DNA from: Candidatus Zixiibacteriota bacterium
GTDB taxonomy: Bacteria; Zixibacteria; MSB-5A5; GN15; JAAZOE01
NCBI GenBank assembly: GCA_012797915.1
Contig: JAAZOE010000497.1
Coordinates: 1 to 5,329 of the forward strand
Direction: 5' to 3'
DNA: 5,329 nt
Of the stretch, positions 1 through 5,329 are shown piece by piece. Position 1 is the stretch's first letter. The number at the start of each line of letters is the position of its first letter. The translations under genes were made by a program, and so were the position numbers. The notes below the pieces were generated by a model. It did no database searches. It worked only from the letters and a program-made list of their open reading frames with translations, and was not told the DNA's origin.

Positions 1-1
1 C

Positions 2-40
2 GCCGGTTCCTCCCCGCAGAACCGGCAGGCCTATCGTTTT
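2..40 (+). terminator. Possible hairpin terminator of an upstream gene (weak)
   Basis: GCCGGTTC at 2-9 is perfectly complementary to GAACCGGC at 19-26. This gives an 8-bp GC-rich stem with a 9-base loop. A four-base T run follows at 37-40. The T run starts about ten bases after the stem and is short, so this is a poor match to an intrinsic terminator. The equivalent part of the second spacer can form only a 5-bp stem (3287-3291 with 3311-3315), so the structure is not well conserved between the copies. It could equally be a processing or pausing hairpin, or chance in GC-rich DNA. Confidence 0.25.
15..34 (+). repeat. Leader repeat element, copy 1
   Basis: This 20-base element (starting CGCAGAAC, ending GGCCTAT) matches 3305-3324 at 18 of 20 positions. 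Weaker similarity continues past it: a TTT run follows, then GAAGTCC in this copy against GGAATCC in the other. The element starts 86 bases before the ATG of the first gene and 108 bases before that of the second. Its reading phase relative to the two genes therefore differs, which argues that the conservation is at the DNA or RNA level, or is leftover from duplication, and is not coding. Confidence 0.6.
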
Positions 41-68
41 GAAGTCCGGCCGTAGGCCCTGGTTCCGT

Positions 69-85
69 CTCGGGCAGGGCCCGAG
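69..85 (+). repeat. Perfect 7-bp hairpin in the gene leader
   Basis: CTCGGGC at 69-75 pairs with GCCCGAG at 79-85 around a 3-base loop, ending 15 bases before the start codon at 101. An alternative stem, GGCCCTG at 55-61 with CAGGGCC at 75-81, uses some of the same bases, so the two cannot form together. No T run follows, so it is not a terminator. Whether it affects translation of the downstream gene is unknown. Confidence 0.4.
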
Positions 86-100
86 TTCCGACCATAGAAT

Positions 101-3100
101 ATGAACCGTACTGCGCGGATGCATTGGATGTTGCCCGCGGCGCTGGTTTTGGCCCTGGGAGTGATGGTCCCCATCGAGGGCGCCAACCCGCTGATTCCCC
201 CGGCGGAAGCCATCGAGACCCTGCTGAAACAGGCAATCTCGCTCCAGAAAGACAACCAACCGGATTCGGCCTTGGTCTATGCCCGACGGGCTTTCGATCT
301 GACTGCCGCCGAACCGGATTTGTCTGCCCGGTTTACCGCTGACATCTTTACCGGTCTGGGGGAGTGCTTTTTCGCCCGGAAAGAATATGATTCCGCCGGA
401 TTCTACCTCAACCGCGCCTTGGCAGTCGCCGAAAAGGAAAGGGCCGATACCCTCACCGCGACCGTTTTGGTTCGTCTGGGAAAAGTCTACTATCGCCAGC
501 GGGCCTGGGATCGGGCGTCCCAGTGTTACCGGCGGGCGCTGACCATCAGGGAAACCCTGTACGGTTCCGCTGCCTCGGAGTTGATCGAGGTGTTGACCGG
601 GGCTGCCGCTGTCGCGTATCGGCAGTACCACTATATGGATGCGGAGCCGCTCTGCCGCCGCCTGGTGGCGATTGCAGCCGCGACCGGGGGACCGGATTCG
701 CCGACCCTCATTGATGCCAACCGGTATTTGGGCTGGGTGTACGACTGTCAGCTGCAGTTCGATGAGGCCCAGGGATACTATCGCCGGGCGATCTCGGTGG
801 CGGAACGGCAACCGGTCGTCAATCAGGCCGATCTGGCGCGGCTGTACGGCCAGCTGTGTCAATCGTATTTCAATGGGCAGAATCTGGAGGCGGCCGAGCG
901 GGCCGGCCGACGGGCGCTGGCTATCGCCGAGGAACATCTTGGTCCGAACGACCGCGCCACCGCCGAAGTGCTAACCCCGCTGGTCGGCCTCCATTCCATC
1001 CTCCGGGAATATGACGTGGCCGAACGGTATGCCCGCCGGATTTTGGCCATCCGGCAACATCTGCAACCGGGGGATGACGAGGAGGTTTCGCGGAGCCTGG
1101 CCGTGCTGGCGCATGTGTACAGATTTCAAGCGCGGTTGCCGGAGGCGGAAGCTTACGAACGGATGTCCTGCGACATGTTGCTTCGTCTGTTCGGCCCCGA
1201 GGACCCCACGCTTCTTCGGCGGCAGTTGGATTTGGCCGAAATCTGCATGATGTCCGGACAACCGGCGAAGACGGAGGCAATCCTTGAGGCGGCCCTCCCC
1301 ATCATGGAAAGAGTCATGGGCCCCGCGGCGACCATCACCGTGTGGGCGGGCAATCTGCTGGCCGGCGTTCGCATCCGACAGGGACGAATCGCCGAGGCCG
1401 AGGCGATGATGCGGGAGAAACTGGACGCCATGGAGAAGGCGTATGGTCCCCGGTATTATTTCCTCAATTACAGTCTGGAACCGCTGCTGGATCTGTATCT
1501 GGCCGTCGATGAACCGGGGAAGGCCCTGCAGTGCGGCGAACGCCTCCTGCTGCTGCGACAGGACCTGGCCCAGAAGATGTTCGTCTGTTCATCGGAGAGC
1601 GAAAAGCTGTCCTGGGTGGAACAGAACCCGGTGATTATTCCGCAACTCATCACGTTGGCCCTTACCCATGCCGATCCGTCGGCCGACAGCGTGGTGTTCG
1701 ATATGGTGCTCCAGGGCAAGGCGATTGTTTTCGACGCGGTTCTGGAGGAGAAGCAGGCCGCCTTCTGCAACGCCGGCGATGTTGTCCGCGGGAAAATTGC
1801 GACCCGGACCGGTCTCTGTACGGCCATCGCCGATCTGGCGACCGGCGGGGGGGGCGGACGGGACCGCGATGGCGTGCGGGAACGGCTGGTGCGGCTGTAT
1901 GATTCGCTGGAGATCGTGGAAGCCGATTTGAGCCGCCAGTGTGCCGCGTTCGGCACGGCCATGGCCGAGCGCCGGGTGTCGTACGCCCAGGTCAACGACT
2001 TTCTCCCCACCGGTGCGGTCCTGCTGGAATACGTCAAATACGCCGCCACGCTTCCGGCGCAGATGGAGGTCGCCATCGACCCCCCGCCGGTGATGCATTA
2101 TCTGGTTTGTACGCTCGACCGGGTCGGCCGGGTCGTCCTGGCCGACCTCGGCGATGCCGCCGCAATCGACAGCCTGATTGCCGTCGCGCGGACGATGCTG
2201 TACGACGCCGAGCGGCGAATCTATTCGCCCATGGCGCCCTATCTGGAGGAACGGCTGAACGAGGTCACCGGCGCCTTGTACCGGCGACTGGTGGCTCCGG
2301 TGGAGAAGACCATCGCCGGCGCCGCCGAAGTATTTATCTCTCCCGATGATATGCTCAATCTCCTGCCGTTCGAGATTCTCCCTCGGCCGGATGGGTCCTA
2401 CCTGATCGAGCGGACCCGCTTCAGTTATGTATCGTCCGGCCGCGATCTTATCCGCATCGGCCGTCAATCGGCCGCCGGAGAGGATGCCCTGGTGCTCGGC
2501 GATCCCGACTACGAGGCGACGCCCAAGGCTCCTCCGCCTCCCACTTCCGCCGGCCAATCGTTGCTGGCCTCGCTTTCTTCATCGGGGGTTCCCGGCGGGA
2601 TGTCGACGGAACCGTCGCCGCGGGGACGGCAGTTCCTGCCGTTGCAATACAGCCGCATGGAGGCAACCGCCATCGCCTCCGCTATCGGTCGAAACGGCCG
2701 CCTGACCGTCCATGAATTGTACGGCCTGGACGCCCGGGAAGAAGCGGTCAAGCAGATGGCCGAGGCGCCGTATATCCTCCATCTGGCCACGCACGGGTAT
2801 TTCTCAGCCCCGGCGACAGAATCCTCCGACCGATTCAGCGACAATCCGCTGCTGCAATCCGGTCTGGCCCTGGCCGGGGTCAACCGCCTCACCTCATTGC
2901 CGATGCCCGATTCGCCCGGGACGGACAACGGAATTCTGACGGCCCTGGAAGTCTCCGGTCTGAATCTGCAGGGGACTGGGTTGGTGGCCCTTTCGGCCTG
3001 CGAATCGGGAGTCGGAAAGCCATCGGCCGGCGAAGGGATTTTTGGTTTGCGGCGGGCGTTTTTGCATGCCGGGGCGCAGTCGCTGATCATGAGCCTGTGG

Positions 3101-3286
3101 AAGGTACCGGACCGGGAAACGGCGGAGTTGATGACCCGGTTCTATGAGCTTTGGCTGGGAGGGAAGTCCCGGGCGGAAGCGCTGCGCACCTCGGCCCTGG
3201 AAATCCTCCATAGATTGCGGACGGAGAAAGGACACGGCCATCCGCTGTTTTGGGGCGGATTCGTGCTGGCCGGCGATCCCCGGTGA
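101..3286 (+). CDS. Exported TPR-CHAT protein (caspase-like protease domain with TPR array), complete
   Basis: This 1061-residue protein is predicted to be secreted. Residues 1-28 form a Sec-type signal peptide: Arg3 and Arg6, hydrophobic core about 10-23, likely cleavage near Gly27-Ala28, and no lipobox Cys. About eleven TPRs of the longer kinesin-light-chain style fill residues 45-490; examples are the segments at 121-154, 202-236, 244-281, 286-320 and 328-364. A helical connector (490-640) leads to the C-terminal CHAT domain (about 720-1061). CHAT hallmarks are LYRRLVAPV (726-734), the ISPDDMLNLLPFE stretch (746-758), HLATHG with His898, LSACESG with Cys967, GEGIFGLRRAF (977-987), SLWKVPD (998-1004) and FVLAGDP near the end. 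His898 and Cys967 are the expected catalytic dyad, so the domain looks active. CHAT is a caspase/separase-like cysteine peptidase family; TPRs usually bind partners or regulators. The substrate is unknown. The start is fixed by an in-frame TAG at 95-97; ATG at 119 or 128 would shorten the signal peptide and remove its positive charges. No clear ribosome-binding site is seen. Confidence 0.93.
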   Translation: MNRTARMHWMLPAALVLALGVMVPIEGANPLIPPAEAIETLLKQAISLQKDNQPDSALVYARRAFDLTAAEPDLSARFTADIFTGLGECFFARKEYDSAGFYLNRALAVAEKERADTLTATVLVRLGKVYYRQRAWDRASQCYRRALTIRETLYGSAASELIEVLTGAAAVAYRQYHYMDAEPLCRRLVAIAAATGGPDSPTLIDANRYLGWVYDCQLQFDEAQGYYRRAISVAERQPVVNQADLARLYGQLCQSYFNGQNLEAAERAGRRALAIAEEHLGPNDRATAEVLTPLVGLHSILREYDVAERYARRILAIRQHLQPGDDEEVSRSLAVLAHVYRFQARLPEAEAYERMSCDMLLRLFGPEDPTLLRRQLDLAEICMMSGQPAKTEAILEAALPIMERVMGPAATITVWAGNLLAGVRIRQGRIAEAEAMMREKLDAMEKAYGPRYYFLNYSLEPLLDLYLAVDEPGKALQCGERLLLLRQDLAQKMFVCSSESEKLSWVEQNPVIIPQLITLALTHADPSADSVVFDMVLQGKAIVFDAVLEEKQAAFCNAGDVVRGKIATRTGLCTAIADLATGGGGGRDRDGVRERLVRLYDSLEIVEADLSRQCAAFGTAMAERRVSYAQVNDFLPTGAVLLEYVKYAATLPAQMEVAIDPPPVMHYLVCTLDRVGRVVLADLGDAAAIDSLIAVARTMLYDAERRIYSPMAPYLEERLNEVTGALYRRLVAPVEKTIAGAAEVFISPDDMLNLLPFEILPRPDGSYLIERTRFSYVSSGRDLIRIGRQSAAGEDALVLGDPDYEATPKAPPPPTSAGQSLLASLSSSGVPGGMSTEPSPRGRQFLPLQYSRMEATAIASAIGRNGRLTVHELYGLDAREEAVKQMAEAPYILHLATHGYFSAPATESSDRFSDNPLLQSGLALAGVNRLTSLPMPDSPGTDNGILTALEVSGLNLQGTGLVALSACESGVGKPSAGEGIFGLRRAFLHAGAQSLIMSLWKVPDRETAELMTRFYELWLGGKSRAEALRTSALEILHRLRTEKGHGHPLFWGGFVLAGDPR
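1847..1854 (+). repeat. G8 homopolymer inside the first TPR-CHAT gene
   Basis: Eight consecutive G bases encode part of a five-glycine run (residues 582-586) in the connector between the TPR array and the CHAT domain. Gaining one G would send translation into a frame that stops at TGA 1900-1902. Losing one would lead to TGA 1929-1931. Either change removes the whole catalytic domain. The paralog has no such run at the matching place, where it encodes AANEDAAGAD. It may be a slippage-prone site or simply a flexible glycine linker. Confidence 0.7.
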
Positions 3287-3412
3287 CCGATGGAATCGTC
3301 TCGGCGCAGAATCGGCGGGCCTATGGATTTCGGAATCCTTCATATCCTCGGTACCCGCCCCGGAGACAGCCGCGCCAACCGGCGGCATCGAAGGAACGGG
3401 ATCGGGATAGCG
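3287..3412 (+). other. 126-base spacer between the two TPR-CHAT genes
   Basis: The spacer follows the TGA of the first gene directly. It contains a near copy (3305-3324) of an element in the leader of the first gene and a small 5-bp hairpin (GGATT 3325-3329 with AATCC 3334-3338, loop TCGG). No hairpin with a T run is present, so transcription probably continues into the second gene. In the frame shared by the two genes it contains no stop codon, and ATGs occur at 3290 and 3323. If either were used, the second protein would gain 41 or 30 N-terminal residues. The corresponding leader of the first gene is closed by stops, so I read this spacer as non-coding. Confidence 0.6.
3305..3324 (+). repeat. 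Leader repeat element, copy 2
   Basis: This matches positions 15-34 at 18 of 20 bases; the two differences are C to T and A to G transitions. It sits 19 to 38 bases after the stop codon of the first gene. Finding the same element ahead of both paralogs suggests that the leader was duplicated together with the gene, or that the element has a kept regulatory function. Confidence 0.6.
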
Positions 3413-5329
3413 ATGCGATTTCTGCCGATGCTGATGGCGGTTGCGGTCCTTTCCTGTTCGCCGGACGCGGGAAAGACCGAAAGGACGGCCAACATTCCTC
3501 CCCGACAGACAATCGAGACGCTGGTGGGGCAGGCCGCGTCGTTTCAGGAACAGAAGCAAGCGGACTCCGCCCTGGCTTATGCCCGGCGGGCCGACTCCCT
3601 GGCCGCCGATAGTCCCGGTGATACCCCCGCCCGGCTTCAGGCCGATATCTTCTACCTTCTGGGCCGGAATCACTATGAACAGAAGAGTTATGATTCCGCC
3701 GGGGTCCATCTGGAGAAAGCCCTGGCGATCGCCGAGGAGAACCGGGCCGATACGCTGATATCCGACATTCTCCTGTATCTGGGGCGGGCCTGCTTCCGCC
3801 AGCGAGCCTATGATCGCGCCGCGGAGCTGTTCCGCCGGGCCGTGGTCCTCCGCGAAGCCATCTACGGCCGTGATCATGCGGCGGTCATGGAACCTCTGTC
3901 GGCGCTGCTTCGCGTGCTGTACGACCAGTTGCATTATATGGAGGTCGAACCGTTGGGCCGCCGGCTGGAGGCGCTGGCCCTCAAGGTGGAAGGACCGGAC
4001 TCACCCGCTGTGGGCCGGGCGAATTTTTATCTGGCCTGGGTGGCGGATAATCAACAGCAGTATGGTCTGGCGCACACCCATTATCGAAAAGCAATCGCCA
4101 TCATGGAGCGCCAGTCCCCGGTGAACTACGAGCTCCTGGCGGCGGTATACGGAGTGTTCAGTCTGTCGTATTTCCACGGGGGAGATCTGATCGCCGCCGA
4201 GAAAACCGCTTTGCGGGCGCTGGCCATCGCCGAAGAGCACCTGGGCAGGAACCATCCCGTGGCGGCGCAAATCATGATGCGTCTGCTGACCATATATTCT
4301 CAAGTCGGCCGGTTCGAATTGGCCGAAGCCTACGCCCGTCGGGCGTTGGCCATCCGGCAGGCTCAGGAACCGATTGATAAGGAAGACGTCATCGAATCTT
4401 TGTATGCCCTGGGGTACGTGTATCGGGAGGAGCGGAAGTTGACCGAGGCGGCCGCGTACGTCAGCCTGGCCTGCGATATGACCCTGGACACATTCGGCCC
4501 CCAGGACCCCAAACTGATGTATTACCGGACGATGCTGGCCCAGCTGTATGAGTCACTGGGACGACTGCCCGAGGCCGAACGGCTGTATGTCTCCTTCCTG
4601 CTGGAAGTCGAAAAGGTCCTCGGCCTCGCCCACCGAAGCACTCTCTGGGCGATTACCGGTCTGGCGGGGATATGGACGCAGCAGGGAAGATTCGCGGAAG
4701 CCGAATCGCTGTTGGTCGGCAAACTCGATGCTCTGGAACGGGAGTGCGGCCCGCGGTACTGCTATATCGGCATCCTGCTCCAGGAGTTGCTGGACATGTA
4801 CTGGGCGGCCGGCAAATACGATGAGGCCTTCGCCTGCGGCGAAAAACTCCTGACGTTGCGTCGGGATCTGGCGGAAAAGGTGTTCGCGCTTTTATCGGAA
4901 AGCCAAAAACTCATGTGGATCATGCAGAATCCTGTGGTTGTGCCGGACATGACGACCCTGGCCCTGGCTTCCCCCGGACGATATAAAGACAGCGTGGCCT
5001 TCGATATGATCCTCTACGGCAAGGCGATCGTCTGCGACGCCGTCATGAAGGAAAACGCCGCCGCCTACTGTTCCGCCGATGCCGCAGTCGGCGAGAAAAT
5101 CAAGCACCGCGCCGAACTATGCACGGCCATCGCCAATTTGGCCGCTAATGAGGATGCGGCCGGCGCCGACCTTCGACGGCGATTGTCGGACCTGTACGAT
5201 TCGCTCGAAATCGTCGAGGCCTACCTTACCCGTCAGTGCTCCGATTTCGGCGCCGCCCTGGCCGAGCGACGGTCGGCCTGCACCCTGATCGCCGATGACC
5301 TCCCGTCCGGCGGGGTCCTGCTCGAGTAC
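3413..5329 (+). CDS. TPR-CHAT paralog, predicted lipoprotein, 3' end outside the window
   Basis: The first 639 codons are present and stay open to the window end. The N-terminus is a short lipoprotein-type signal: Arg2, hydrophobic residues 3-13, and a lipobox ending V-L-S-Cys15, followed by Ser. Lipidation at Cys15 would anchor the mature protein to a membrane, and Ser at +2 is compatible with the outer membrane in diderms. The rest is an array of about eleven TPRs (about 40-487) and the start of the helical connector. It is clearly paralogous to the preceding protein: 29 of 60 residues are identical over 298-357 against 301-360 there, and the offset stays at three residues from about 110 to 573 with no indel. 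Its last residues, GVLLEY, match residues 639-644 of the paralog, so about 420 residues including CHAT should follow beyond the window; the catalytic dyad cannot be checked. ATG 3413 is chosen because it gives a proper signal peptide. The in-frame ATGs at 3290 and 3323 would bury it behind an Arg-rich extension. GGGA at 3404-3407 is at best a weak ribosome-binding site. Confidence 0.88.
   Translation, partial: MRFLPMLMAVAVLSCSPDAGKTERTANIPPRQTIETLVGQAASFQEQKQADSALAYARRADSLAADSPGDTPARLQADIFYLLGRNHYEQKSYDSAGVHLEKALAIAEENRADTLISDILLYLGRACFRQRAYDRAAELFRRAVVLREAIYGRDHAAVMEPLSALLRVLYDQLHYMEVEPLGRRLEALALKVEGPDSPAVGRANFYLAWVADNQQQYGLAHTHYRKAIAIMERQSPVNYELLAAVYGVFSLSYFHGGDLIAAEKTALRALAIAEEHLGRNHPVAAQIMMRLLTIYSQVGRFELAEAYARRALAIRQAQEPIDKEDVIESLYALGYVYREERKLTEAAAYVSLACDMTLDTFGPQDPKLMYYRTMLAQLYESLGRLPEAERLYVSFLLEVEKVLGLAHRSTLWAITGLAGIWTQQGRFAEAESLLVGKLDALERECGPRYCYIGILLQELLDMYWAAGKYDEAFACGEKLLTLRRDLAEKVFALLSESQKLMWIMQNPVVVPDMTTLALASPGRYKDSVAFDMILYGKAIVCDAVMKENAAAYCSADAAVGEKIKHRAELCTAIANLAANEDAAGADLRRRLSDLYDSLEIVEAYLTRQCSDFGAALAERRSACTLIADDLPSGGVLLEY

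Larger units (their letters stand above)
1..100 (+). promoter_or_regulatory. Leader / upstream intergenic region of the first TPR-CHAT gene
   Basis: No coding segment is supported here. All three forward frames are interrupted: TGA at 38-40, TAG at 53-55 and again at 95-97, and TGA at 102-104. The TAG at 95-97 is in frame with the gene that follows and lies two codons before its ATG, so it fixes the upstream limit of that gene. The region is rich in GC inverted repeats (2-9/19-26, 55-61/75-81, 69-75/79-85). Positions 15-34 recur nearly unchanged in the gap between the two genes. No convincing -35/-10 pair and no clear Shine-Dalgarno sequence are visible before position 101. The leader may be the tail of a longer operon whose preceding gene ends outside the window. 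Confidence 0.55.

Noticed and set aside
39..44. TTGAAG resembling a -35 box
   Set aside because: No A/T-rich -10 sequence is found 16-18 bases downstream; that stretch is GC-rich.
95..100. TAGAAT directly before the ATG, resembling a -10 promoter box
   Set aside because: No -35 box lies at a suitable distance (72-77 reads GGGCAG). Transcription would start inside the gene and remove the signal peptide start.
1589..2557. Open frame of 322 codons on the minus strand
   Set aside because: It is fully antisense to the connector and CHAT part of the first gene. It has low-complexity Gly/Arg/His-rich composition, no recognisable motif and no sign of its own ribosome-binding site.
3325..3338. Small hairpin in the spacer as terminator of the first gene
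   Set aside because: The stem has only 5 bp and is followed by TTCATATCC without a T run, so it is unlikely to stop transcription.
2894..3934. Long open frame of 346 codons on the minus strand, crossing the junction of the two genes
   Set aside because: It runs antisense to the end of a clear CHAT domain and the start of a clear TPR array. Its translation is rich in Arg, Pro and Gly with no recognisable domain, as expected from a shadow frame in GC-rich DNA.
101..5329. Relation to the CRISPR-linked TPR-CHAT protease (Csx29, Craspase)
   Set aside because: Both proteins carry export signals, and no CRISPR array or Cas7-11-like effector is present in the window. The shared architecture is family-level only.

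Overview
The window holds two tandem, same-strand, paralogous genes for exported TPR-CHAT proteins, which combine a tetratricopeptide-repeat array with a caspase/HetF-like protease domain, and almost nothing else. The DNA is GC-rich (about 60% by eye). The first protein has a Sec-type signal peptide and the second a lipoprotein-type one, so the source is a bacterium that exports these proteins, most likely a diderm. The style (secreted TPR-CHAT paralogs, kinesin-light-chain-like TPRs) resembles genomes of FCB-type or other uncultured phyla. That assignment is only an impression, and nothing in the window fixes the taxon.

Layout: 1-100 is a leader or intergenic stretch with GC-rich inverted repeats. 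101-3286 is a complete 1061-residue protein: signal peptide, about eleven TPRs, a helical connector, then a CHAT domain with an intact His898/Cys967 dyad. 3287-3412 is a 126-base gap that is open in the frame of both genes and carries a near copy of an element from the leader of the first gene. 3413-5329 is the first 639 codons of a second TPR-CHAT protein. It aligns without gaps to the first for nearly 500 residues and runs off the window just where the C-terminal catalytic half begins.

The two genes are probably co-transcribed: same strand, no convincing terminator between them. The main biological suggestion is a pair of diverged caspase-like proteins outside the cytoplasm, one predicted to be released by signal peptidase I and one predicted to be lipid-anchored. 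The TPR arrays would be the sensing or partner-binding part and CHAT the effector. The repeated leader element suggests that whole 'leader plus gene' units were duplicated, and that another copy may lie just upstream of the window. No RNA gene, CRISPR array, mobile element or nucleic-acid-targeting partner gene is visible, so there is no support for a CRISPR-linked (Craspase-like) role.
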